Assembly: GCA_030549495.1 (NCBI GenBank)
Contig: JAUIRK010000889.1
Span: 622,501 to 686,500, forward strand
Length of the DNA stretch: 64,000 nt
Direction: 5' to 3'
From: Nectonema munidae
Lineage: Eukaryota > Nematomorpha > Nectonematoida > Nectonematidae
Part shown: one piece after another, positions 48,221 through 59,705 of the stretch
Layout of the letters: every line of letters starts with the position of its first letter
How positions within the stretch are numbered: the stretch's first letter is position 1
The notes under the pieces: generated by a model
Told to the model about the DNA's origin: nothing
Databases searched by the model: none
The model's input: only the letters and a program-made list of their open reading frames with translations
Translations under genes and position numbers: made by a program

Positions 48221-49073
48221 TTTTAGATAGATTGCCATTAAAACAAACTTTGTGTTTTCTGTTACTTATAAAATCAATGAGTCAAGATAAAACTCATTAT
48301 TAGATTTTCAAAGCGTATTCTTTCTGTGTTCTAGGCAAGTACAACTTTTTTTGGAATCCTATACTTGTAACCTAAGAGTTGTTAGTGAACCGTCAAATTG
48401 TCTTGTAAGTAAAACCACAAAAAAATTACAAAACTCTCTATTGCCGATTTTATAAAAAAGTTTTTTGTAAAACATAAAATTATAATAAAATACCAAATAG
48501 GAAGTTGGATGAGAGGTGGGGATCGAATGATTTTAGGGGCAGTGTTCTCCATGTCCTTCACTGACATCTAAAATAATTGAGTAATCATTTATTAATTTTA
48601 AAACTATTTAAAACTATAATATTTAACAACATTCAAATTTAACATACTTCGCACAGTACAATATAGTGCTTGGTAAAATGGAGATGTATAATAAATTTTT
48701 ATTCATTTATATTAAAATATAAATAGTTCACGTAACATTACACTAATCATTACGTATGTATGTTATTAATTTTCGTCAAGGTAAATTATATATATATGTA
48801 AAAAACTTTTATGCTTTTATTAATGGCAAAATTTGTTCAATGATTTTTAGTTTTAATATATTCGATCAAATTACACTTTCTTTACTGATAATGTTATGTT
48901 TCTCAGTCTTTTCGATTGTAGCTGATAAATCAGTTTCCTAAAAAAGATGTAACAAACTAATTAACTTAAAACAATACTATATTTCTTGTTTATCTTATAG
49001 TAAATACTAGAATTCATGATTTCCTTTGATAACTATGCAATTATTTATTATTGTTGTTGTTGTTGTTAGCCCC
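48221..49073. other. AT-rich stretch, no gene recognised
   Basis: Ends with a (TTG)n microsatellite (49051-49067) directly before the hairpin cluster. Confidence 0.4.
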
Positions 49074-49229
49074 TAGATTATACTATCTTTATATGAGTAT
49101 AATCTATCAGTTCAAAACAAGGCATTGTTTAAACTGAGAGAGTATTACCATAAAAGCAAATACTCTCAGGGAAAAGTGTAGAATTTTGTTACACTTTCGG
49201 AGCTTTGTAGGTCAAACAACCTACAAGCT
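49074..49229. repeat. cluster of five consecutive hairpins
   Basis: Five stem-loops follow with few unpaired bases between them. (1) TAGATTATACT/AGTATAATCTA, 11 bp perfect, 49074-49106. (2) CAGTT/AACTG then AAACAA/TTGTTT closing a GGCA loop, 49108-49136. (3) GAGAGTATT/AATACTCTC, 9 bp, 49138-49167. (4) AAAGTGTA/TACACTTT, 8 bp, 49173-49197. (5) AGC and TTGTAGG with CCTACAA and GCT, 10 bp with one bulge, 49201-49229. The same arms pair in DNA (cruciforms) or in RNA from either strand. No known RNA family was recognised. The (TTG)n tract at 49051-49067 lies immediately upstream. Confidence 0.75.
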
Positions 49230-49680
49230 AAAAATTATTATTCATAATGTTTAATTGTAGTGGTTATATCTAAGAAAAAAACGTATATATTATATTTTCC
49301 ATTAATTTTATTAGTATTTATTGTAAACACCTCTTTATAAAAATTTTCAGTCGATATAGGACAAAATTTTTTTTATTGCAATAATTCTCATTTAATAAAA
49401 TATGATATTGTTATAAACAAAATAATGACATTTAAATGAAAAACAAAATTCCCAATCCCTTATACTTCTATTTTCATAACTGATATACTTTTTCTTTTTT
49501 ATTATGAATAATTTTTTTAACTTCCTTCATTTATTCAAAAAATATTGAGCCAATAGACATGTAAAGTGCACTTACAGTTTAACTAGTTGTACACTAGTAG
49601 AATAAGAGTTTTCATTAATTAGTCTGTTTCATTGAAATATTATAAAATGTCATATGCTTTATACAAAAAATATTTACTCC
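49230..49680. other. AT-rich stretch, no gene recognised
   Basis: Only A/T-rich sequence between the hairpin cluster and a hAT terminus. Confidence 0.4.
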
Positions 49681-49743
49681 CAGGCCGAAAAAAATTAATC
49701 TGAGGGCCGCATACGGCTTGCTGGACCCATGTTGAGACCCCTG
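49681..49743 (-). mobile_element. solitary hAT-like terminus
   Basis: On the minus strand from 49743: CAGGGGTCTCAACATGGGTC, then GCCGTATGCGGCCCTCAG. The GGCCCTCAG(A) motif recurs in a weaker copy near 54962 (TGAGGGCCATATGCG), possibly another end of the same family. Confidence 0.5.
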
Positions 49744-49788
49744 ATTCTAAATTGAGTTATAAACGGTATTTAACTTATTTAATTCGCA

Positions 49789-50363
49789 GAGAGGCGTAGC
49801 CAGCTTTCATCCTCGGGGGAGCGACAAAAAATATATTATTTATTTTGATTGATTTACCATTTGAAAATATGAATAGGGCTTTGTAAGAGGAAATTGAATC
49901 CGATTAAAAAACGTAAAAAATAAGAAAATTTATTAAAAAATTGTTAAACAGGTTTTTATATAGATAACTTTCTAGATTTTTCAAACCATACTTTTTTAAA
50001 CCCTTTGAAAGTAAAAGAGTTAGTCTACTCTCCATAATGAGATATAGAACTTTTCCATAATGTAAAAGTGTAAGTTGAGCTTCTCTATATGGAGTCATCG
50101 ATCTACGATGAGAGATGTCAATTCTATTGAGAGGAGAAAAGACACACTCTACAATAGAACTGGAGTATACTGTTGTTGTCGAAATAAGGTAGATATATTT
50201 TATTTACTTTAAGAGATAAAATAAATTGGTTATACACTACTTTCTCTAACATTATTACAATTTTTTTTAAAAAGAGCTATTTTTGGTATCTTAATTTTCT
50301 CAAGGGCGCTAGAGATTTTCTCAGGGGAGTCCAGCTTTCTGGGCCACATTAACTACGCCTCTG
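49789..50363 (-). mobile_element. short hAT with C-terminal transposase remnant
   Basis: The left terminus is GAGAGGCGTAGCCAGC and the right, reversed, CAGAGGCGTAGTTAATG. AATTCGCA (49781-49788) and AATTCGTG (50364-50371) flank it as an 8-bp target duplication with two differences. The minus strand keeps VYSSSIVECVFSPLNRI near 50130-50180 and then HRRSMTPYREAQLTLL, resembling the hAT C-terminal dimerisation motif (SSxVERxFSxxNRIKTxxRxxL). The BED and catalytic parts are absent, leaving a 575-bp deletion derivative. Confidence 0.7.
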
Positions 50364-50371
50364 AATTCGTG

Positions 50372-50939
50372 ACGTTATTTTTATATGACTCAAACGATTT
50401 CGTGATTTTAAACGGCTAACATCCTGAACAACCAGGCGATTAAAGGAGATTTTGATTAAAGAAACATTTATAAACGTAGACAATTTCTATTTTTGTAAAT
50501 TTCGACAATACTCAGCTCGCGTTGTTAACTTGTTCAACTTACTTAATGTTGTCTGCTTTTTCTGAGATCAAATTGGTTGTTAACCTAGTCCTATAGTGTT
50601 ATCTTTTGTGATAGTGTTTTTAATATTTTTAAATTTAGTCTGAACATGAGCTTGGTATTTAGCATAGAATTCTTAACTTTTTATTTTATTTTGTTTTTTT
50701 CAAACAATCTTTCTAATTTCAAGTCAAAACGCACACATACACAATTAAATTAAGACAAGATAATTTGCTTACAAAATAATGTATTATTTACAAGGTATAT
50801 CAGTTGTGTGTCTAGCCAATTGAAACAATTTCCTTATCGTTAAAGGACTGTGAGCGCCAAAATATATGAATAATTTATATACACTTAAATTTTATTTACA
50901 ACCAACGCAACAACCTCAAGGTTTATATTTTTCAGTGCA
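50372..50939. other. AT-rich stretch, no gene recognised
   Basis: Nothing identified. Confidence 0.4.
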
Positions 50940-51510
50940 ATTATGGTGCTTTACTTTACTTTGGTTTGTATAGCATCAACTAATGTGCATAGCTGTAAGT
51001 CTTCCATTGCCCAATGAAATTCAAGATTAAAATTAATAAGATTTGTGCGATATCTTTAAGGACTATAAATAGTTTGACCATTGTGGATCAGTTAATTCTT
51101 CATAAATTTGACTACGTTGCTGTAAAAAATCTTTGGCGCTAGAAGTTGTTTTCAAATCTACAAATTACTGTGGCTTTACTTAAGCATCAGTTGGGCGTAA
51201 TTTAGATTTTTTTCAAGAGTAATGAGTTATGAGATCTCTATAATTTATAAGCAGACCTTTTTGTTGCCACATTTGGAAAAGAGATGTTGTATGATTAATA
51301 ATAATTGATTAACATTCTTGAACACTTTTTGAATAAATTTTTAGCGATTAACTTCATTTTATCACGTATGTGCACATATTCCCTTTATAAATTAATTACT
51401 ATCATTGCTGGAGTACCATATGTCGTAATTGAGAATAATTTGTTAGGAGGTACATCATTTTCAAGAGCAAACTACCTTCACCACGCGTTATCTTCTTTTT
51501 AAAAAAGAAT
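50940..51510 (-). mobile_element. hAT transposase scrap, GTF2IRD2-like
   Basis: The minus strand near 51395-51470 reads FALENDVPPNKLFSITTYGT, then PAMI, matching the LPLxKLVSVTTDGAPAMVG block of this lineage and the equivalent in the hAT at 22.2 kb. The catalytic Asp (TTDG) is Tyr here. Further along, EFHWAMEDLQLCTLVDAI is a possible but weak match to the later DLAFLVDITxHLNxLN block. Ends were not found. Confidence 0.55.
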
Positions 51511-52084
51511 TAAAGCTAAGAAATCCAGTTCTATAGGAGAGAGGTAATATCAAGAATATCAATTCACTCCACAAACTACAACCTAAAATAACTACAATTT
51601 TTCGAACCAAATTTTATTTGATTCTTTACATTTTGAAAAATTGTTTGTATTCTATGAGTTCCCTTGCTCTTTGAAAGTGGCATAGATATTATTGATGAAA
51701 TTATTTCTGATTTAGTTTTAAATTTTTTAAATAAAACTGTGCTAGCCTTTTGGGGCGTGAATATTTTTTAACACATAACTATAATTTTCTGAAGGGCTCT
51801 ACATTTTTTCCGGGTCAGGGCCCCTAGATCATAATTTGTCTAAACAGCGCATGATGACTGAAAAATATTTTAAGCCAAATATAAAAGTAAAAATAAATGA
51901 GCAAATTATTTTTTTAATCAAATTTGTTAAGATAAAAAATATGTTATTTATAATTTTAATATAAATACTGAAAATGATTGGAAATAATCAAAAAAAGAGC
52001 AAATAATAAAAAATTAATACTTTTTTATCCGGCTTGGAGGGGGGGGGGGGGTTAAGAAATGTCTCCGGTACGCAAGATATTCTG
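51511..52084. other. AT-rich stretch, no gene; G13 run
   Basis: A run of 13 G occurs at 52039-52051. A weak G/C-rich hAT-end-like patch lies near 51795-51830 (GGGTCAGGGCCCCTAGATC). No gene. Confidence 0.4.
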
Positions 52085-52552
52085 AAAACTATATGTTAGA
52101 AAGTATAGGTTATGAAGCTATAGGTTACGAAGTATAGGTGTTTAGCATAATGTAATTTTTAGTGATGAAACGAAGGATAAAAATTAATAGGAAGCTATAT
52201 GTTCCGAAGTATAGGTGTATGATTGGCATAATGTAATTTTTAGTGATGAAACCAAGGTTGAGCTTCATTCTAATTCACGGCAATATGTTAGAAAACCTAA
52301 AGGAATGCGATTTGATCAATGTTATACCTAAAAACGTTCAAAAACGAAAGATAGGTCTTGCTTGACTCAGCAATTTTTAAATAAAAATTCAGTGTGTCTT
52401 CTAAAAAACTGGCTAGCTCAAAGTTCTGATCTTAATATAATTGAACAGATGTGGGTTGAGCTAAAAAGAAAATTTCATCTAAGGAACCAGAGAAGCCTAG
52501 AATTATGGGAATATTCAAAACAGGAATGGGAATTGATTCCAGATGAGTTGTC
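52085..52552 (+). mobile_element. Tc1-like transposase fragment, interrupted
   Basis: DWHNVIFSDETKVELHSNSR (from about 52213) holds the second catalytic Asp motif of Tc1 transposases, and QYVRKPKGMRF follows. After a shortened stretch come LLKNWLAQSSDLNIIEQMWV (the Glu/Asp third catalytic region) and LKRKFHLRNQRSLE to WELIPDEL at 52552, where a Tigger element begins. Upstream, the ATAGGTG...TAATTTTTAGTGATGAAAC segment is tandemly duplicated with about 80-bp spacing. The N-terminal DNA-binding half is missing. Confidence 0.85.
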
Positions 52553-54517
52553 CCTCGCCACTTCGTAGTTCACTTATAGCAGACTCGATATTTCTCGGAT
52601 TCGCCTGTTATATGCATAAACCCTGTTATATGCATGGCTGTTATATCTATTCCTCTTGTTTTACTTTATTCGTAGTTTCTCCGATTTGTGTGTGCATGGT
52701 TTTTGTATGCAGTGTTGTGTACGCTAATTGTGAATTTTTTTTAAATACTGATTTATTCAAGCCCTGCGATGCCACAAAAGCTCTGCAACTTCATCGATTT
52801 TTGGAACTGACCCTAAACGAAAACGAAGAATGTTCACGATAATAGAGAAAAATGAGCTTCTTGACATGCTCAAAAAGGGAGATCATTTGCTGCGGTGTCT
52901 GCCAACACGGAATCAACGTTACATCAAGAAGGAAGAGAAGAACATCAGGTCTACTGCAACATTGACTTTCAACAAGACGGCGAAAAGGATCCTGAATCCT
53001 CGTAAAAAGTCAATCGTTAGGATGGAATCTACATTGGTCGTGTTGATTAATGATTACCATAGGAAAAACAAAGAACTAAGACCAAGCAACTTTACGACCG
53101 CATGGCAGAGAAAATAGAGAACCAACACGACAATTAGGATGACAATGAACCAAGACCATTGAATCAGCAAATCAACCGAGTTCATTGCCAGCTAGGGCTG
53201 GTTCGATAGATTCAAGAAGCGCTATGGACTCAAGATTGTAAGTCTACATGGAGAGACAGCATCTGAGATTAAAGCCGAGGCCGATAACTACGTGAAAACT
53301 GCTATCTACCAGTGCAAGTTTTCAATATGGATGAAACGGGTTTGTTTTGGAAGAGGATGCCATCTCGCACTTTCGTAATGAAGGAGAAAGTCACAACCTC
53401 TAGGGCTCGAAAAGATCAAGTCAGGTTGATATTCTGTTCGAATTCTTCAGAATTTATGCTAAAGGGCTTATTTATAAGTCTAAAAATCTAAGAGCTCTAA
53501 AGAACAAAAATAAGAACATGTTGTCTGTACATTGGATGCATAATAATAGGGTGTGGATTACGAAAATTCTTACGATGAACTGGTTTTCATCAGTGCTTTA
53601 TCCTGGAGTTTGACGTTTATCTGACAAAGAAAGGCCTTGAGTTCAAAATGTTGATGGATAATGGTGGAGGCCATTCTGTCGACATAACACAAGATGGAGT
53701 TCAGTTATAATTCTTGCCACCGAACATGATATCACTCATTCAGCCAATGTATGTCCTTATTTGCGCTTTTAAGGCGCTTTACACAAGAAATTCCCTACAA
53801 AGCCTCGTTGAAGCAATGCATGTGGATGAAGACTTCTCCCTGAAGGCATATTGGCTTACTACACGATTGCATCGTGTCTGAAAAATATTCAGAAGACCAT
53901 AAACGACAAGAAGGAGACTTTAAATGCAGTTAGGTTGGCCTTACGCTTGAGACATCTTGCAATATTGCACAGAAAGGATCAAGAACTTCAGCATCTTGCC
54001 GAAGATTGGGATATAAATATAGTTCGTGTGTTCAGGAAACTGCAACACCTGATAAAGTGGTTCATCAAAAAGAGCTTTCTCTTTCTGTCATCTATTCGAT
54101 CTTCATATCCATCTTCGAGATGGCAGTAACATCATCGTCGTCAGTGTACAAGTACCTGTGCTGGAAATAATCAATCTAATAAAGATGTAGGATGTATCTC
54201 TTTCAATGGTGAGTAGTACTCTTATAAAATTTTAAAATAAAGTATTTAGTCTTAAGAGTTTGAAACTTTTTTAGTGTATGCACTTGTAACATTTTTAATT
54301 TATGTATGTATAAACATTTCAGAATGGGAGGTTTAAAAAAATAAGTGCCATACATGTTATTAACGGAATGGGAAAGGCAGGACCATGTAGTGTATAACTA
54401 AAGTTATCATACTAATTACTAAAATAAAGTATTTATTTAGAAAAAAATTTAGTGTCGTCACTTTGCGGATTTTCACTTTCCACGGGTGGTCTGGAACGTA
54501 TCCCCCGCGATAAGTGA
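52553..54517 (+). mobile_element. Tigger (pogo-superfamily, TIGD1-like) transposon
   Basis: The left end is TCCCTCGCCACTTCGTAGTT; from the right it reads TCACTTATCGCGGGGGATAC, both in the style of Tigger ends. The transposase runs about 52818-54130. It has a helix-turn-helix start (FTIIEKNELLDMLKKG, IRSTATLTFNKTAKRI), QVFNMDETGLFWKRMPSRTF around the first Asp (about 53322), KEKVTTSRARKDQVRLIFCS, LRALKNKNKNMLSVHW, then MLMDNGGGHSVDI with the second Asp (53650) and LPPNMISLIQPMYVLICAFK (53715-53775). TIGD1-type proteins have QPMDQGVI here; the third catalytic Asp is Tyr. Several frame breaks also occur. It sits inside the Tc1 gene. Confidence 0.9.
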
Positions 54518-54660
54518 TGATTCAATTATTCGGGCTAAAGGAAATCAGACAAAGTATTGAAAAGAAGGTATCTATCAAAATAAATATTTTATTTAAAAAA
54601 TAAATTTGAATTTTTTACATTTTATTTTTTAATGAAAACAAATGGACGAAAACCTTTGGC
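54518..54660 (+). mobile_element. Tc1-like transposase C terminus, beyond the Tigger insertion
   Basis: SIIRAKGNQTKY followed by a stop (54522-54560) is the Tc1 C terminus, in the expected position to continue the fragment ending at 52552. Roughly 40 bp encoding NLxDSxPRR are missing at the junction. The 3' end of the element is uncertain. Confidence 0.75.
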
Positions 54661-56132
54661 GGGAATTTTTAATAGATAAAATATACAAATAATAATTTTG
54701 AATAGATTAAAAAGGAAAATAATTAGAAATTTTTGAAAAAAGAATTATTTTTATTTATAATGAATTAATTTAATATAAATAAATTTCAATAATCAAAAGA
54801 TTCTAAAGAAAAAAAAATATTATCTGTGGCCGAAAACATTTGCACCCATTACGATCTATCTATGTATATGACAAATAATAAATCAATAAATTTGTGAAAT
54901 TCTGGCTGTTATGATATGATATTCCTATCCTAATTATTTCTGCAACTTTGCACAACAAGAATTTGAGGGCCATATGCGATTCTTTTGGCCTCAGTTGATT
55001 TCAGCTGAGCTAGTCTATATACGTTTACGCTTGAATTTTATATATTAAATTATTTTAGTCTGATGAGTTCATTCAAAATTCATCGTGTATCGTATATCGT
55101 TACTACTATAAAAACTCATCAGATCACTTTTAGATATTTATCTTTGATGTCAATCAAGGAGTCTCACTTATTTCATTGGTAGAAAGTTATCCAATAAACT
55201 GATGGAACAGGCCATACACAATTTTTGCAATATTTCCCAAAATTTTATATACATTCTGGAATATATGCCATTCATTGAAAAGTTTATACGAACATGGTAC
55301 TATTAAAAAATCGCAAGTTGTCTTAAAACAAAGCAAAAAACACATTAGTATTCCCTTTTATCCATAGAAATTTATCAATAATACTAATAATTATAATTAG
55401 TTTCTTTTATATCAAACAAAATACCCTCATACACATCAACCACCTCATCAGGATAACACTTAGAGTTTTACCGTTCTCAACAAAACATTACTCACATAAC
55501 CACATCATCATCATCATCTCACCATAATCCATTCATCAACATTATCTGAACATCATCAACCACTCAATTTCATCACATCATCGTCATCATCATCAATACT
55601 CATTTATGTTTTCCTTAACCACTAATTTTTGTATTTTATGTCATCAATAAAACGCCTTTTCACGATAAAAGCAATATGATTGTATAAAGCATTTTTTAGT
55701 TTTCTATATAATATATATTTGTATTTACATTTGTAACAAAAGCATTTTATAGCATTTTCTGAAATTCAATCCACACTTTGGCATGTTGTTGTTCACTTTG
55801 TTTAGTAATGGCAAAGCTAAAGTACGTTTTTTTAAAATCTCCATAAACAAGTAAATATATAGATATTAATTCAAAAAGCTTTACTTTTCTAATATATAAT
55901 TACATACAGATTGTAGTAAGTTTATTACAATGAATCAGCTGCCATGTAATCTTCATACTATTAAGAATTGTGTGCTTAATTTAAAATTCAGTTCAGATAT
56001 TCTTCGCTTTTCCTCTCAAAAATAATTAATTAGTAATAATTTTTTGGATACCAAATGACAAATGATAGATGGCTTCTTTCTTTAATAATAATAATAGCAC
56101 ATGTATCTCTCTATTATAAACTAAATTATAAA
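54661..56132. other. AT-rich stretch with a (TCA)n tract
   Basis: Weak hAT-end-like patch at 54962-55000; dispersed repeat at about 55115-55310 (partner 43735-43930); TCATCA-rich simple sequence at 55500-55590. No gene was recognised. Confidence 0.45.
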
Positions 56133-59102
56133 CAGGGGGCACATCCGAGGGCGAGGGAAATTGATATCTTTTAGCTCCCTCCCCCCCCCCCCCCCCATAA
56201 TTTTCAATTTTTTGAATTATTTACCTTTTTTATAGTATTTATTAGACTCGTTTGTCCTCTGAATAGATTTTTGATATCATTTTTCTTGTTTTAAGGTTAA
56301 GGTATAAGAACTCTATAATTAGCTTAAAATGTTTATTCCTATTAATTACTGTAACCAAGGTGGAAGAGAGCTAGGCCCCGGGATTTATTTTGCCCATCTT
56401 AAACTCCTTTGAAATATATAAATGTATACACTATCTTATATTCCCGGCCCCATTAAAATCAGTTTTGCCCCCCCCCCCCCGTATTTAAAGTGGGCGATGG
56501 GGTTAATTTAAACAATAAAGTCTTTTATTTTAGAAATCAAATATATACATATTTATCCTTAGATATTCGTTTTATTTATATTTTCGTTTTTTTATCAAGA
56601 TTTCTTAGAATAGTTGGCAATGTTTTTACACGCTGTTTAAAATTTTTGTTAATAAAACTTGGTACAAATAATATCATTTTCATGTAATTTATAGTGTATA
56701 ACTTAGGGATTGGAATAGCTAATTTATATATAAATTTAAAGTTTGTAGAATATTTCTTCCAAAAATTGTAAACCTTCAATTTCTATTTAAAATGGCCAAA
56801 TTTAAATTCACAGCTATAGCCTCCTACCATATATACCTGGCAATTCATAAACCTATATCCTAAATAAATTTTCAAACAATTTACTTTACTGACTGAATAT
56901 ATGTGTAGATAGAATATAAAGATTATATCAAAAGAATTCTTTGTTTTTCTGTGTTACTAATCAAACTTGGTAACATTTCGTTGCTAAAAATTTTAAAATT
57001 TAATTTTAAGCAACAATGCATTTGTAAACAGAGTAATCAATCCACATAACCAATTCATTTGATATGAACCAGGCTTGTTTACAATTAGTGAAATGAGAGG
57101 CTGAGAAATATCTTTTAGCTCCTAATCAATATGGCATCGGATAGTAAATCGGTTGTCAAATAATCTGCTATCGGAAAAATGAGTTTTGACGGTATTACCA
57201 TTGAGCCCTCTAATATAACCCTTTCCATATGGCCTTTAGAAGACAAAGACATGTTTAACCTTCGAACACCAAATATAAAATCAATTCAACCAAAAATTCA
57301 GCTCCCTAAAAATTTACAAAATAGATCATTTTAGTCCTGGTATAAAACCTTCACTTAGTTAGAGTATAGCATATCTTATAGACTATACTGGTAGACTGTG
57401 ACCATCCGTTTCAATAAATGGTAAATGGCAATAAGGAGGGATAAAGACTTACTTATATCTGATGAGTTGTGATCTATCATGAATTATTTTGTTCCCTTAT
57501 TGAGCTTGAAGAGTTGTTCACAAACTTAATTAAGAAAATAAAGTTTTATGGCGTACAGGACATTTTTATTGATGAAAATAACAAATATGTTCAAAAATCG
57601 AGCAAAATTTTTCTTGTCAAAGAATTAAATTATTCCAGCTTCATTTCAAAAACTGATATTTTTTTATTACAATGGAGGACTCTGATCTCCTTCCCTTGCA
57701 GCGCAAGGTTAAAGGAATTCATATATTCAAATATGTTCACAAAAAATGATAGATTATATGGAAACGGACATCAGAAAATTCTACATGCATGTCTAGTTTG
57801 CCTTCCAGAAATTGCTGGATTTCTTTCCATAGTATCCCTTGGAAAATTTTCCTTTGGAAGCCACCTCTTGTTTGAGTACAGCATAAAATTTCAAATTGAA
57901 AACAAACAAGATTTGAAGCATTTGCTTTAATGAAATACACTGTTTTAATGACTTCATTGAAAACATTTTGAAACTCATCGGTAATGGTTTTATGACTCGG
58001 CGCACCGGGTACCAATTACACGTAGAGATTTTTGCTTTGCTGTAAAAAAATTTAACACGTTGTCAAATGTTTCTCTTGCAGTTGTTTTATTGCTGAGTTT
58101 CGCAAAATAAAAAAATTGTCTACGAGGTTCTTGTTATATACATATTATACGAAAACACAAGGCTGAGATAAGTTTGCAGCTTCCATCGTTTCATCAATAT
58201 AAGCAAAAAGTTGAAAATCAAATTCCGAATCAATAAAACCACGGCTGACATGTTATCAGACATCTTTCCTATTAGCCTTCTTACGGTATCTTTTAACAGG
58301 AAGATTTGTTTCAACTTTACAAATTCAGAACTCCTTCACATTCAATATATCTTTACAGCAAGGTAATATCAACTGTTTGCTATATTGCGGGACTTTTTGA
58401 CAAACGGATATTTTTTTAACTTTTCAAACCATACTTAAAATTTTGCACAGACATTCAGATGTTATTTATCAAATATTAATTTGTTCAATCTTTCAACCAA
58501 TAATTTTGTTTACCGAATTCTAGTGTACCAGCACAAGCTTCACTTGACGGGCTTTAAAAAATGGATGCTAACACTTCAGAACACAAAGGACATTTATGCT
58601 AGTCTTCCCCACCAGACGAGTAAAACGAAATTTCAAGTTTGAGTCGTCATATTTCATTTTTTTAGCCATTTAGAAAAATGCACATTTACAAATTAGGCAT
58701 GAAAAAGCAGTTAAAGAAAAAAATAGTACTCAATTCAAAGACTAGCTTATTTATTCTTTTTAAATTTAATTTATTAACAAATATGGCAAATGACCCAATA
58801 TGGGTGCAATTTTTTGCTAAAAACGACTCATTCAGTGTCCCCTTTTCGATCCTCATGGAACTTCTACACGGCACGACGACTCTAGTTTCAAAACCACTGG
58901 GCTAGAAGGTTGATGCAATCAAAATGACAAAGATCGTAAAAATCTGTGCACTTGTGGTGGGATTGAGAGTTTACAGTGCAAGTATAATGTCGGGTAATAA
59001 TGGTGGTGTGTTCATTGAACAAAAATTCTTTTATAATAAATTTGAAAATTATAAAAAAAAAAGTTTGCCCCTCCCTAAAAATTTTGAGGATGTACGCCTC
59101 TG
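56133..59102 (-). mobile_element. composite hAT-like element X, copy 2 (inverted)
   Basis: On the minus strand this begins CAGAGGCGTACATCC at 59102 and ends at 56133 (CAGGGGGCACATCCG on the plus strand). Its ZBED5-like frame starts at the ATG 58669-58667 (MAKKMKYDDS) and keeps LKDTVRRLIGKMSDNMS, VIKTVYFIKANASN and VNIFEYMNSFNLALQG. Like copy 1 it lacks the C-terminal dimerisation region, but with a different deletion point. About 160 bp found at 26890-27055 of copy 1 are absent. The two G/C runs are C13 (56468-56480) and C16 (56181-56196), against 18 and 14 in copy 1. The frame has stops. Confidence 0.85.
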
Positions 59103-59705
59103 ATTTGAATATTCTTTTTCAATCTGCATCTCTCTTTTGACTTGGTGTAATCATATGCTTCTTTGACGGAGAAAATGTCCAAAATTATAAAATATATAAA
59201 TTACTGATTAAAATTTATCTGTTCCATATTAGCACAGCCGGTTTTATCGATTTTTTCGCCCAGGCTAAAATCCTAATAAAGACTCATGATTAAGTACATA
59301 TTTTGTGTTAATCGGTATCTGTTTCACGGGAGCTGCACATTTGCCAAGTGAACATTACCTAAAATTAGGCCTTTTTTCTTTTTGGATTAAGCGCCTAATA
59401 AAAAACGTCTTCGAGACACAATTTGGGTTTTGAATTTTTTTCAATAAAAATAAATTTATAGAACTATAACTTTTATATTTAAAAAAAAATAAATTTTAAA
59501 ATATTTTGTTGAATAAAAATTAATTTATAAAAAAATATTTTTATGAATTTTAAAATTTGTTAAAAAAATAAATCTATACATTTAAACTTTTTTTATAAAG
59601 ACAATTGTAGGAAAGTATATTTTTGATATATATAACAACAACTGGTGGATCCAATCTGTAGGTTCCACTTTGTTTTTAACCAATTGTTTTTAACCAATTG
59701 TTTTT
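59103..59705 (-). repeat. segment Y, copy 2 (inverted)
   Basis: Inverted counterpart of 23606-24241, attached to the same end of X. It lacks about 50 bp near GCGCTTAATCC and has an extra AACCAATTGTTTTT unit at its outer edge. Sequence outside it is unrelated to that beside copy 1. Confidence 0.75.

Noticed and set aside
57469-57930. 153-codon plus-strand frame
   Set aside because: It is antisense to the X copy 2 transposase, whose conserved motifs are on the minus strand.
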